Both the position numbers and the translations under genes were made by a program. Source: Bacteroidota bacterium (lineage in GTDB: Bacteria; Bacteroidota; Bacteroidia; Bacteroidales; Lentimicrobiaceae). Taken from it: 45,940 bases of DNA. The stretch lies in NCBI GenBank assembly GCA_023434665.1, contig JAEYSM010000048.1, positions 1-45,940 of the forward strand, in the 5' to 3' direction. Under the pieces are notes generated by a model. That model was not told the origin of the DNA, did not search any database, and saw only the letters and a program-made list of their open reading frames with translations. Below are positions 1 through 8,006 of this stretch, one piece after another (within the stretch, counting starts at the first letter, position 1; each line of letters opens with the position of its first letter).

Positions 1-392
1 CCATCAGTCCTTATTACTCCCATAGGAAGTTGTGATCCTGTGAATACAACTGGTTTACCCAGATTTTCAAGCATAAAACTCAACATGGAAGCAGAGTATG
101 CCATGGTATCAGTCCCATGAAGGACCACAAATCCTTCGTAATCATGGTAATTATTCTCTATTACCTCAGCAAGGCGAATCCAGAATGCCGGTTTTACGTT
201 TGAACTGTCGATCAATGGATCGAAGCTGTGACTATGAATAACACAATGCAGTTTCTCGAGAATTGGAATATGCTTGTATAAAGTGTCGAAATTGAAAGGT
301 TTAAGCGCCCCGGTATCTGGGTCTTTTAGCATACCGATGGTACCACCGGTATAAATTACCAGGATCCTGGGAACTTGTTGTACTTTACTCAT
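1..392 (-). CDS. ansA: Type I L-asparaginase, N-terminal part (runs off the left edge)
   Basis: Only the first 130 codons are present; the gene continues beyond base 1. Translation from the ATG at 392 gives MSKVQQVPRILVIYTGGTIG, with the TGGTIG motif that carries the first catalytic Thr of bacterial asparaginases. Further on are HGTDTMAYSASML, with the second Thr and the Asp of the active site, and GSQLPMGVIRTD near the edge. There is no signal peptide, so a cytoplasmic AnsA-like enzyme hydrolysing asparagine to aspartate and ammonia is expected. It lies 31 bp upstream of the TatD-family gene end and on the same strand, so tatD and ansA may be cotranscribed. Family assignment is firm; substrate preference is inferred. 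Confidence 0.93.
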   Translation of the reverse strand, partial: MSKVQQVPRILVIYTGGTIGMLKDPDTGALKPFNFDTLYKHIPILEKLHCVIHSHSFDPLIDSSNVKPAFWIRLAEVIENNYHDYEGFVVLHGTDTMAYSASMLSFMLENLGKPVVFTGSQLPMGVIRTD

Positions 393-423
393 TATTTAGT
401 TGTTTAATGGGGCGCTGATACTA

Positions 424-1197
424 TCACTGGTCTAATTTAAATAATTTATAAGCGTTTTGGCTAGTGACTTCTGCAATTTTTTCTATATCAGTTTCCATTA
501 TTTCGGCCACTTTTCGGGCTATTAATGGAATGTATGAAGGTTCGTTGCGTTTGCCACGAAAAGGCACCGGAGCCAAAAAAGGGGCATCAGTCTCGAATAC
601 AAGATGCTGTAAGTCGATATGCGTAAGTGTTTCCTGCATCTTATTGTTCTTGAATGTAACTACACCGCCAATGCCTAGACTGAAATTATATTTGATTGCC
701 TGTACAGCTTGTTCAGTAGATCCTGAAAAGCAGTGAAATATACCATAAAGACTGCTTTTATTCACGTCCTTCAGGATTCTGATCACTTCATTGAACGATT
801 CTCTGATATGAACAATCAGCGGCAGGTCGTGTGCCAATGCCAGGTCGATATGATGTCTGAAAACAAATTCCTGTTCAACCGTAAATGTTTTATCCCAGTA
901 ATGGTCAATCCCACATTCACCTATGCCATAAAATTTCCTGTCATTCAGCCACTGTTCCACAATAGCCAGTTCATCAAGATAATTTGCTTTCACTGATGTG
1001 GGATGGAGTCCAATCATCGGCAAACAGTTTTCGGGATATTTATCTGCTAATGCCAGCATATCACCGATACTGGAACTATCGATGTTGGGTAGTAAAAATT
1101 TATTTACACCCGATTGTATGGCATCTGAGATAACTTTATCGCGGTCATCATTGAATTCATCCAGATAAAGGTGGGTATGTGTATCAACAAAATTCAT
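424..1197 (-). CDS. TatD-family metal-dependent DNase/hydrolase
   Basis: A complete 257-residue TatD-family protein, the usual length. The metal ligands are visible: DTHTH at residues 5-9 (His7, His9), Glu94 in GECGID, His130 in LIVHIR, His155 in FHCFSG and Asp204 in ETDAPFL. Characterised family members are Mg-dependent 3'-5' exonucleases or D-aminoacyl-tRNA deacylase-like hydrolases; the sequence does not say which activity applies here. The protein has no signal peptide and should be cytoplasmic. It is divergent from the GT9 gene at 1274. A -7 type box lies only four bases before the ATG, so the transcript may have almost no leader. Confidence 0.95.
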   Translation of the reverse strand: MNFVDTHTHLYLDEFNDDRDKVISDAIQSGVNKFLLPNIDSSSIGDMLALADKYPENCLPMIGLHPTSVKANYLDELAIVEQWLNDRKFYGIGECGIDHYWDKTFTVEQEFVFRHHIDLALAHDLPLIVHIRESFNEVIRILKDVNKSSLYGIFHCFSGSTEQAVQAIKYNFSLGIGGVVTFKNNKMQETLTHIDLQHLVFETDAPFLAPVPFRGKRNEPSYIPLIARKVAEIMETDIEKIAEVTSQNAYKLFKLDQ

Positions 1198-1201
1198 TTT
1201 A

Positions 1202-1209
1202 CAAAGGTA
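1202..1209 (-). promoter_or_regulatory. Putative -7 box (TACCTTTG) for the TatD-family gene
   Basis: Read on the minus strand this is TACCTTTG, matching the TAnnTTTG -7 consensus of Bacteroidota primary sigma factor promoters. It ends four bases before the ATG at 1197, which implies a leaderless or nearly leaderless mRNA. No TTG -33 element was found at the usual 17-23 base spacing, so confidence is moderate. Confidence 0.45.
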
Positions 1210-1222
1210 CTAAATGGGATTA

Positions 1223-1256
1223 TTGAATGAATACATACAGGATTAATGTATTTTTG
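1223..1256 (+). promoter_or_regulatory. Putative promoter for the GT9 gene (TTG-N23-TATTTTTG)
   Basis: TTG at 1223-1225 and TATTTTTG at 1249-1256, 23 bases apart, fit the loose Bacteroidota -33/-7 pattern. The ATG of the glycosyltransferase follows 17 bases later. It is back to back with the minus-strand box at 1202-1209 in a 76 bp divergent gap. Confidence 0.45.
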
Positions 1257-1273
1257 TACTAAGAATCAATACT

Positions 1274-2260
1274 ATGCCAGTCAAACTCCTTATAATCCGT
1301 TTTAGTTCAATTGGCGATATCGTTCTCACTACACCTGTAATTCGCTGTATCTTCCAGCAGGTGAAAGAAGTTGAAGTGCACTTTCTTACTAAAAAACGCT
1401 TTGCTTCAATCATTGAAAGCAATCCATATATCAGCAAAGTATATACTATTGAAAGCAGAGTTAGTGAGGTTATTAACGACCTGAAGAAGGAAAAGTACGA
1501 TCACATTATTGATCTGCATAAAAATTTGCGTTCAGGTTTAGTGCTCACAAACCTCTTAAAGCCTTATACGGCATTTAACAAGTTGAATTTCGAAAAGTGG
1601 CTCATGGTTAAGTTTAAGATCAACAGGCTGCCAAATGTCCATATTGTCGATCGCTACATGCAGGCTGCTTCATTTTTAGGGATTTCTATTGATAATAAAG
1701 GTCTTGATTTTTTTATTCCTGAGTCTGAGGAGGTTAGTTTTGACGGTCCTCTTTCAATCCTCAAGCAAGGATATATAGCGGTTGTGATAGGTGGTAACCA
1801 TAAAACTAAAATTTTACCAGCCGAAATTGTCACAGATATTGTATTGCAACTTAATCATCCTGTTGCTATCCTTGGGGGAAAGGAAGATATGGAGCGCGGA
1901 AGTTTTATTGAAAGAAACTCAAATGGTAAAGCTGTAAATCTTTGTGGAACATACTCATTGATGGAATCTGCTTCTTTGGTCAAACAATCCCTTGCTGTAT
2001 TGACTAATGACACAGGCCTTATGCATATAGCTGCTGCATTCAATAAGCCTATAGCTTCTGTGTGGGGAAATACCATTCCTGAATTTGGTATGTACCCGTA
2101 TGTGCGAACAGGCACCCCGGTTTTAATCGCCCAGGTAAATGATCTCAAATGCCGCCCTTGTAGCAAATTGGGTTATCCGGAATGTCCTTTAAAGCACTTT
2201 AAGTGCATGAAGGATCAAAACCGGGAAGAGATAGTTTCTTTCCTTAATAGTGTGGTTTAG
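1274..2260 (+). CDS. GT9-family glycosyltransferase (heptosyltransferase-like)
   Basis: A 328-residue GT9 (ADP-heptose:LPS heptosyltransferase-like) protein. The N-terminus LLIIRFSSIGDIVLTTPVIR is the typical GT9 start, and NDTGLMHIAAAFNKPIASVWG near residue 245 is the conserved nucleotide-sugar binding segment of the C-terminal Rossmann domain. The family adds sugars to the lipopolysaccharide core at the inner face of the inner membrane; whether the donor here is ADP-heptose cannot be told. A cysteine-rich tail (CRPCSKLGYPECPLKHFKCM, residues about 294-313) is seen in many Bacteroidota GT9 proteins. It is a single transcription unit; the next gene is on the other strand after 299 bp. Confidence 0.9.
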   Translation: MPVKLLIIRFSSIGDIVLTTPVIRCIFQQVKEVEVHFLTKKRFASIIESNPYISKVYTIESRVSEVINDLKKEKYDHIIDLHKNLRSGLVLTNLLKPYTAFNKLNFEKWLMVKFKINRLPNVHIVDRYMQAASFLGISIDNKGLDFFIPESEEVSFDGPLSILKQGYIAVVIGGNHKTKILPAEIVTDIVLQLNHPVAILGGKEDMERGSFIERNSNGKAVNLCGTYSLMESASLVKQSLAVLTNDTGLMHIAAAFNKPIASVWGNTIPEFGMYPYVRTGTPVLIAQVNDLKCRPCSKLGYPECPLKHFKCMKDQNREEIVSFLNSVV

Positions 2261-2383
2261 ATAGGAGCCCAAATATGGACATCCTATGATGAAAAGTGTT
2301 GAGACACGTTAGTCGATAAGCGAAAAGCTCTCAAACATGGATCTTACATTAAGATTAATTGTAACACGATCTACTTCGTCTTC

Positions 2384-2476
2384 GATTCAACTTCGATATC
2401 GATCTACACCATAACCGATATTTTTGCAGATCAAGCCCGTTTCGATACCGCAAGTGGTGTAGATCAAGGTTGAATC
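2384..2476. repeat. Interrupted inverted repeat, MITE-like hairpin
   Basis: Two nested perfect arm pairs are present. The inner pair is GATCTACACCA at 2401-2411 against TGGTGTAGATC at 2455-2465 (11 bp). The outer pair is GATTCAAC at 2384-2391 against GTTGAATC at 2469-2476 (8 bp). The 43-base centre is not paired by eye. A partial direct copy (CGATCTAC) lies just to the left, near 2368. No coding sequence or flanking target duplication was recognised. Confidence 0.65.
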
Positions 2477-2495
2477 AATATATAGTTCAGTGGTC

Positions 2496-2540
2496 AGCAA
2501 TCAGCAGTAAGCTTTCAGACATGGAGCAGTCAGCAGTCAG
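2496..2540. repeat. Degenerate heptanucleotide repeat (AGCAGTC type)
   Basis: AGCAATC-AGCAGTA-AGC at 2496-2512, then AGCAGTC twice in tandem at 2525-2538. The same heptamer in the opposite orientation (GACTGCT) makes up the repeat at 38816-38851, so this is a dispersed family rather than chance. Confidence 0.7.
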
Positions 2541-2559
2541 TTAAGAACCTGGAACAATT

Positions 2560-3192
2560 TTACAAGTATGGGTTATGCTTTCGCTCTATTCCTATTTCAG
2601 TCTTTGGTCCATGGCCGGGATACACTGTATAGTCATCATTTAGTGTATATAGCTTTTCGGTAATACCCTTTTTTAAGATGTCATAATCGCCGGTTGGAAG
2701 GTCAGTTCGGCCAATGCTTCCGTAAAAAAGCACATCGCCTGCAATTACAAATTTCTGTTCATGATTTACCAGGCAAATACTGCCATCTGCATGACCGGGT
2801 ACGTAAACCACTTCAAGTACTGAATTCCCAAACTTTAACTTTTCGCCTTCTTCAGTAAAAATTTCCGGTTCAACCACTTTATTGGCGGGTAATCCGAACT
2901 CATACCCCATCTTTTTATTCTGCCAGAAAAGATTTCCTTCTGCATGAGCAATCGCTGACAATCCCCATCTATGCTTTACAAATCCAACACCCAGGATATG
3001 ATCTATGTGGTAGTGGGTTATGATTTGAGATACAGGTTTCAGCGACTGTTCAATAATGTAATCCTCAAGTTCCTTTTCTTCCGAAGAATTGCTGCAACCC
3101 GGGTCAATTATAACGCACTCTTTTGTTTCATCTGATAATATGTATGTGTTGACCGAAAAAAGATTGAATGTTAGGATTTTTACTGTAATCAT
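2560..3192 (-). CDS. MBL-fold metallo-hydrolase (glyoxalase II-like)
   Basis: A 210-residue metallo-beta-lactamase fold protein. The metal ligands are THYHIDH at residues 59-65 (His60, His62, Asp64, His65), His134 in VPGHADG, Asp153 in IAGDVLFYG and His194 in YPGHGP. The IGRTDLPTGD segment after the Asp is characteristic of the small glyoxalase II-like group common in bacteria. Members hydrolyse thioesters such as S-lactoylglutathione or related substrates, but the true substrate in a Bacteroidota host, which often lacks glutathione, is unknown. It is cytoplasmic and monocistronic, with a good promoter match just upstream. Confidence 0.9.
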   Translation of the reverse strand: MITVKILTFNLFSVNTYILSDETKECVIIDPGCSNSSEEKELEDYIIEQSLKPVSQIITHYHIDHILGVGFVKHRWGLSAIAHAEGNLFWQNKKMGYEFGLPANKVVEPEIFTEEGEKLKFGNSVLEVVYVPGHADGSICLVNHEQKFVIAGDVLFYGSIGRTDLPTGDYDILKKGITEKLYTLNDDYTVYPGHGPKTEIGIERKHNPYL

Positions 3193-3217
3193 CGCGACAA
3201 GCTATTTGTTTGGAATG

Positions 3218-3246
3218 CAAATTTATAAATGTATTTATTAACACAA
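3218..3246 (-). promoter_or_regulatory. Putative promoter of the MBL hydrolase gene
   Basis: On the minus strand TTG (3246-3244) is followed after exactly 18 bases by TAAATTTG (3225-3218), a full match to TTG-N17-23-TAnnTTTG. The ATG at 3192 lies 25 bases downstream of the -7 box. This is one of the two best-formed promoters in the window. Confidence 0.55.
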
Positions 3247-3320
3247 CAGCCTGCTAATTTGTTAAGTTCTTTGCCACCTAATAAATTATATAGTAAATTA
3301 GCATACTTTAAAGTACCAAG

Positions 3321-6300
3321 ATGCACGAGCCAAGCTTCACACCGAAATATTTGAAAACCAGCAGAATTATTCTTTTTCTGATAGTTTCGTCATTTTTGGT
3401 TCCCCTGGCATCGAATGCACAATTTTATAATGGTTCGCAAATGCCCTTTGGCAAAAGTCGTGTTCAGTATGGCGAATTCCTGTGGATGTACTATGAACTT
3501 CCTGAATACGATATCTATTATTACCTAAATGGGAAAGAGCTGGCAAATTACACAGCACGCTTTGCTCAAAAAGTCTCGCCCGAAATTGAGGCCCTTCTCG
3601 ACAACCGGTACAGTGACAAAATACAGTTCATAATCTTTAATTCGCTTACCGACCTGAAGCAAAGTAATATTGGGTTATTAAATGAACAACAGTATAACAT
3701 TGGTGGAATAACGCATATTATTGGCAATAAGGTGTTCGTGTATTTCGATGGAAACTATCATAGTTTCGAAAAGCAGTTGAAAGCAGGAATGGCCAGGGTA
3801 CTGATAGATCAGACAATTTATGGGGGTTCTCTGGGACGACAAATAACCAATTCAACTGTCATGAACATGCCCTCATGGTTCATTGATGGACTGGTTTCAT
3901 ATATTTCGGAAGACTGGAATACTGAAATTGACAATTATGTGAGAGAGGGAGTGCTCACAGGAAGATACAGGAAATTTAACCACCTAACCGGAGATGATGC
4001 CGTTTATGCAGGGCACTCAATATGGAAGTACATTGCCGAAAAATATGGTCAGCAGGCCATTCCTAATATAGTGTATTTGGCCCGCATGAGTCGTAATGTT
4101 GAGACAGGTTTTCTGTATGTGCTCAATATCTCATTCAAAAATCTACTGAAGGAATGGTACGCCCAATTAAAAACAGAGTATGAGACTAGTCTTGACCGTC
4201 AGGACCTGCCGGCTCATAATGTTAAAAAGAAGCTTAAGAAGGATGTAATAAATGATCAGGTAAAAATTGACCCAACCGGGAGATACGCTGCATGGGTCAG
4301 CAACCAGGCAGGTCAGACAAAAGTATGGTTGTATGATAACATCAATAATAAAGCACGAAGAATTTACCGTCAGGGAGTTAGACTTGATGAAAAAGTTGAT
4401 TTAACATACCCGATTATTGATTTTCATCCGAACGGGAGTATTGTTTCGGTTATTACAGAAAGGAAAGGACTCATCTGGTTGAACCAGATTGATGTGAACA
4501 CCCGAAAGAATCTAAAACAGAATATTTTTGGTTACCAGAAGATTTTATCAATGTCATACTCACCCGATGGCAGAAGTCTTGCTTTTTCAGCCATCAGGCG
4601 TGGACAGAGTGACCTTTATGTATTCAATATTGCCTCAGGATCTTCAGAACAGCTGACTAAAGACTTTTATAATGACCTTAATCCGGCATTCATTAATAAT
4701 GGAAAGGAAATTATCTTCAGTTCAAATCGGACTAATGACACACTTGAAGATGAACCGGTGCTAAAAATGCCCGGTCTTCCCCAGACTCATGACCTCTTTA
4801 TTTACAATTTTGCAAAGAAAGGGAAAGTACTCCGAAGAGTTACCGATACCCCCAATGCAAATGAATATCTGGCTATGGAGTATGAGCCGGGATTTATAAC
4901 TTATGTGGGCGATCAGAACGGTATAAACAACCGGTACATTGCCCGGCTCGACAGTGTTATCACCCATGTAGATACAACAACCCACTACCGTTATTTCACC
5001 CGTAATTTCCTGGCAACCAATTATCCCCGCAATATATTCAGCCAGGATGTTTCTGCACGTTCAGGAAAAATTGCTGAGATCATTCATGAGGGTCAGAAAT
5101 GGCCTGTTTCGATACGCGAAAAAGTACCCGCTTCAGGGATTCAGGGTCTTACAGTAAAGAATACTCCCTTTATGGAACAAAGGCTTTCGTTACTTGAAAA
5201 GAAACAACAAGAAGAATCAGTTACTGTTCCGGTAAGGCCATTGCCACGATTTATCAATGTATACAGGGATGAACCGGCAGATGAAGAGGAAGATTCCGAT
5301 AGCCAGTCTTTACCAACTGAGAGGCCACTTGTTGTGAAAGATACTACCACCGATGGATTTGAGCCTCCTAAAGCCAGGAATTACAATGTGGAATACATGA
5401 TCAATGAGTTGGTTAATCAGCTCGATTTCTCTTTCCTAAGTGCATCATACCAACCATTTTCAGGAGGTACAGGCCCAATATTCCTTCAGCCTGGATTGAA
5501 CGCGTTCTTTAAAATTGGCATGACTGATCTCCTTGAAGATTATAGAATAGTGGCGGGGGTGAGGCTCGACTTTAACCTGGTGAATAATGAATACGTCATT
5601 AGCATAGCCAATCTTAAGCACAGGCTCGATCGTGAGATATATTTCCACAGGCAATCAATAGAGCAGGCCGGAATATATTCAATTGTCAGGTACCGGATAC
5701 ATGAGCTTCATTATATACTTAAGTATCCTTTTAACCCTCTTATCAGCATTAAAGGAACCGCTTCAGTGCGAAAAGACAGGGCCATTTTTATGTCAACCGA
5801 TCAGTACAATCTGCGTGAACCAGATATCAATAGATACTGGGTTTCGGGAAAACTCGACCTGACATACGATGGAACCCGATCATTAGGACTTAATCTTTTT
5901 GACGGATTGCGTTTTAAGGTTTTCGGTGAGTATTATCATCAGATTGAGGGGGATAACAGGAATACCAATATGGTAGTTCTTGGATTCGATATTCGTCATT
6001 ACCTTCCAATTCACCGGTCACTTATCTGGGCAAATCGTTTTGCTACCAGTACATCATTCGGAAAGAGCAAACTCATATATTATATGGGGGGAGTTGACAC
6101 ATGGTTAGCACCTAAATTCACACGCGAAGCTCCGATTGATTATTCGCAAAACTATGCATATCAAACGCTTGCGACCAATATGAGGGGATTTAACCAGAAT
6201 ATAAGAAACGGTAATTCATTTGCTCTTATTAATAGTGAAATCCGGTTCCCTGTAATTAAATATTTAGCTAACCGACCACTTAAATCTGACTTCCTGAATA

Positions 6301-6572
6301 GTTTTCAGATAGTCGGTTTTGGTGATTTTGGAACCGTATGGACTGGGCCTAGTCCTTATTCTGATGAGAATGCCTTATTTACACGGACAATACAGCGTGG
6401 GTCCTTAAAGATCACTATCAGGGAACAGCGTGAACCTTTGGTAGGAGGTCTGGGTTTTGGTGCAAGAGCACGAATTCTTGGGTACTTTATCAGAGCTGAT
6501 TATGCCTGGGGAATTGAAGATCTGGTTATAAGAGATCCCATTTTCTATATCTCATTAAGTCTTGATTTCTAA
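3321..6572 (+). CDS. Outer-membrane protein: degenerate peptidase-MA domain, TolB-like propeller, C-terminal barrel
   Basis: A 1083-residue exported protein. Residues about 13-34 form a signal peptide ending SNAQ. Residues about 60-290 resemble the gluzincin (peptidase MA) fold: PSWFIDGLVSYIS at 184-196 matches its P-x-W-F-x-E-G-x-x-x-Y helix. The zinc-binding HExxH is absent, however; the equivalent helix (about 153-161) reads LKAGMARVL. Residues about 305-560 hold WD40/PD40-type TolB propeller blades (SYSPDGRSLAFSA, DLNPAFINNGKEIIFSSNRT). An acidic linker near 655 leads to a C-terminal beta-barrel (about 700-1083) ending ISLSLDF, with the terminal aromatic of outer-membrane barrels. The architecture is widespread in Bacteroidota but its role is not established. 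It is followed after 13 bp by the asparaginase-like gene, so probably an operon. Confidence 0.8.
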   Translation: MHEPSFTPKYLKTSRIILFLIVSSFLVPLASNAQFYNGSQMPFGKSRVQYGEFLWMYYELPEYDIYYYLNGKELANYTARFAQKVSPEIEALLDNRYSDKIQFIIFNSLTDLKQSNIGLLNEQQYNIGGITHIIGNKVFVYFDGNYHSFEKQLKAGMARVLIDQTIYGGSLGRQITNSTVMNMPSWFIDGLVSYISEDWNTEIDNYVREGVLTGRYRKFNHLTGDDAVYAGHSIWKYIAEKYGQQAIPNIVYLARMSRNVETGFLYVLNISFKNLLKEWYAQLKTEYETSLDRQDLPAHNVKKKLKKDVINDQVKIDPTGRYAAWVSNQAGQTKVWLYDNINNKARRIYRQGVRLDEKVDLTYPIIDFHPNGSIVSVITERKGLIWLNQIDVNTRKNLKQNIFGYQKILSMSYSPDGRSLAFSAIRRGQSDLYVFNIASGSSEQLTKDFYNDLNPAFINNGKEIIFSSNRTNDTLEDEPVLKMPGLPQTHDLFIYNFAKKGKVLRRVTDTPNANEYLAMEYEPGFITYVGDQNGINNRYIARLDSVITHVDTTTHYRYFTRNFLATNYPRNIFSQDVSARSGKIAEIIHEGQKWPVSIREKVPASGIQGLTVKNTPFMEQRLSLLEKKQQEESVTVPVRPLPRFINVYRDEPADEEEDSDSQSLPTERPLVVKDTTTDGFEPPKARNYNVEYMINELVNQLDFSFLSASYQPFSGGTGPIFLQPGLNAFFKIGMTDLLEDYRIVAGVRLDFNLVNNEYVISIANLKHRLDREIYFHRQSIEQAGIYSIVRYRIHELHYILKYPFNPLISIKGTASVRKDRAIFMSTDQYNLREPDINRYWVSGKLDLTYDGTRSLGLNLFDGLRFKVFGEYYHQIEGDNRNTNMVVLGFDIRHYLPIHRSLIWANRFATSTSFGKSKLIYYMGGVDTWLAPKFTREAPIDYSQNYAYQTLATNMRGFNQNIRNGNSFALINSEIRFPVIKYLANRPLKSDFLNSFQIVGFGDFGTVWTGPSPYSDENALFTRTIQRGSLKITIREQREPLVGGLGFGARARILGYFIRADYAWGIEDLVIRDPIFYISLSLDF

Positions 6573-6585
6573 TACCTGACAACCT

Positions 6586-7548
6586 ATGTTTTCAAAAGTA
6601 TTTGTTTTGATTATCAGCCTTCTGATATTCGTTACAGGTATGGCCCAGAATAATTATGTATTGGTCATACATGGAGGCGCCGGCAATATTTCAACCGAGG
6701 ATATGGAACCTGACAGAGCCAGGGCCTATCACGATAAACTGAAAGAAGCCTTACGAGCCGGTGAGAGTATTCTGTCGAATGGTGGAGATGCTTTAGATGC
6801 CGTAATTGAATCGGTAAGGGTATTAGAAGACAGTCCTTTGTTTAATTCAGCTAAAGGAGCTGTATATAATGCCGAAGGAAAGCATGAGCTTGATGCATCT
6901 GTTATGGATGGTAAAACCGGAAAGGCCGGTGCTGTTGCCGGAACTTCCATCATTAAAAACCCAATCCTTGCAGCACGTCTGGTTATGGATTCTTCAAATC
7001 ATGTTTTACTTTCCGGGAAAGGAGCGGACGAGTTTGCAAGATTATATGGACTGGACATAGTTGATAATTCATACTTCGATACAGAAAGGTCCTATCAGGA
7101 ATATCTACGCGTAAAGCAAAGAACTTTGAGTGAAGGTCGCAAAGGAACTGTTGGAGCTGTTGCTTTGGATAAAAACGGTAATCTTGCCGCCGCAACATCA
7201 ACCGGAGGAATGACTTTTAAACGCTATGGCCGAATCGGGGACTCACCAATCATAGGTGCAGGTACATATGCCAATAATGAGAGTTGCGCTGTTTCATGCA
7301 CTGGTCATGGTGAATATTTTATCAGGAACTCGGTCGCTTATGATGTTTCAGCCCGGATGATTTATCTGAATGAAACGGTAGATCAGGCGGCAGGGTATAT
7401 TATCAATAAAAAACTGAAAGAACAGGGAGGAACAGGTGGATTAATTGCAGTTGATAAAAATGGAAATATCTCAATGCCTTTTAACACAAAGGGAATGTTC
7501 AGAGGTTTTATCATTGAAGGTAATGAACCTGAGGTGATGGTTCGATAA
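6586..7548 (+). CDS. Secreted isoaspartyl peptidase / Ntn-type asparaginase
   Basis: A 320-residue N-terminal-nucleophile hydrolase of the plant-type asparaginase (IaaA) family. HGGAGN near residue 29 and GNGGDALDAV-like NGGDALDAV near 65 are family signatures. The autocleavage site is RKGTVGAVALD: cleavage between Gly187 and Thr188 would expose Thr188 as nucleophile. ATSTGGMTFKRYGRIGDSPI follows, as expected. An N-terminal hydrophobic segment ending GMAQ (residues 5-20) predicts export to the periplasm. Homologues cleave isoaspartyl dipeptides or asparagine. It lies 13 bp downstream of the barrel protein gene on the same strand. It is unrelated in fold to the type I asparaginase at the left edge. 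Confidence 0.92.
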   Translation: MFSKVFVLIISLLIFVTGMAQNNYVLVIHGGAGNISTEDMEPDRARAYHDKLKEALRAGESILSNGGDALDAVIESVRVLEDSPLFNSAKGAVYNAEGKHELDASVMDGKTGKAGAVAGTSIIKNPILAARLVMDSSNHVLLSGKGADEFARLYGLDIVDNSYFDTERSYQEYLRVKQRTLSEGRKGTVGAVALDKNGNLAAATSTGGMTFKRYGRIGDSPIIGAGTYANNESCAVSCTGHGEYFIRNSVAYDVSARMIYLNETVDQAAGYIINKKLKEQGGTGGLIAVDKNGNISMPFNTKGMFRGFIIEGNEPEVMVR

Positions 7549-7605
7549 TAGTTTCAATCACACCCGGATTGCGATTGCTAAGAAGCAGGGAATGGAGCTG
7601 AGTGC

Positions 7606-7626
7606 TGAATTCTGAATTCTGAATTC
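7606..7626. repeat. Three tandem TGAATTC heptamers
   Basis: TGAATTC is repeated three times without interruption at 7606-7626, preceded by the related GAGTGCT. Period 7 is shared with the AGCAGTC/GACTGCT repeats at 2496-2540 and 38816-38851. Confidence 0.8.
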
Positions 7627-7690
7627 GCAGTAATTGTATCGTGTTTAGTTTTATTGTTTATAACTTTTGGATAACTCCAGCCGGAGAGAC

Positions 7691-7738
7691 TTGCACTTTT
7701 AGCTCCCAAATGTGCAACTTTGCAAACCACATTTGGAG
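7691..7738 (+). promoter_or_regulatory. Two mutually exclusive hairpins in the RNR leader
   Basis: Hairpin A pairs TTGCAC (7691-7696) with GTGCAA (7712-7717). Hairpin B pairs CTCCCAAATGTG (7703-7714, one bulged C) with CACATTTGGAG (7728-7738). Both use bases 7712-7714, so only one can form at a time. No U-tract follows hairpin B, so this is not a simple intrinsic terminator; protein-binding sites are an equal possibility. Confidence 0.45.
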
Positions 7739-8006
7739 TGAAAGAATTCTATTAATTATGGGGTCGATATAAAAAAAATTTCCATCAGATTTAAAATAAT
7801 TATTCGGAAGAGAATTTTATTAATACCCATTACAATTGAGAAACAACTAATTAACCGATTATTGTTAATAAGTCGTTTCGAACTATCCGCGTTATTAATA
7901 GTTTTAAAATTAACTTTCATTCGAAATGGTTTCAGTGTCAGCTTTTAAGCCGATACAATTGATAATTAGCAAATAAGTATTTAAAACTAACCACAATAAC
8001 CAAAAC

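Larger units (their letters stand above)
2261..2559. other. Non-coding gap with inverted repeat and heptamer repeats
   Basis: No plausible gene was seen in this 299 bp stretch between two convergent genes. It holds a long interrupted inverted repeat (2384-2476) and two short runs of an AGCAGTC-type heptamer (2496-2512 and 2525-2540), listed separately. No U-tract terminator was seen. Confidence 0.7.
7549..8006 (+). other. 458 bp leader/intergenic region ahead of the class II RNR gene
   Basis: No gene was seen. The left part carries three tandem TGAATTC heptamers (7606-7626). The centre carries two overlapping inverted repeats that cannot form together (7691-7738). The right half is very AT-rich without a clear TAnnTTTG box close to the ATG. 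No cobalamin riboswitch was recognised. Confidence 0.6.

Noticed and set aside
2261..2559. Degraded gene in the gap after the GT9 gene
   Set aside because: No frame shows recognisable protein similarity; the sequence is dominated by repeats.
7549..8006. Cobalamin riboswitch ahead of the B12-dependent RNR gene
   Set aside because: I looked for the B12-box core (GCCACTG type) and the multi-stem layout and found neither; only the two overlapping hairpins are present.
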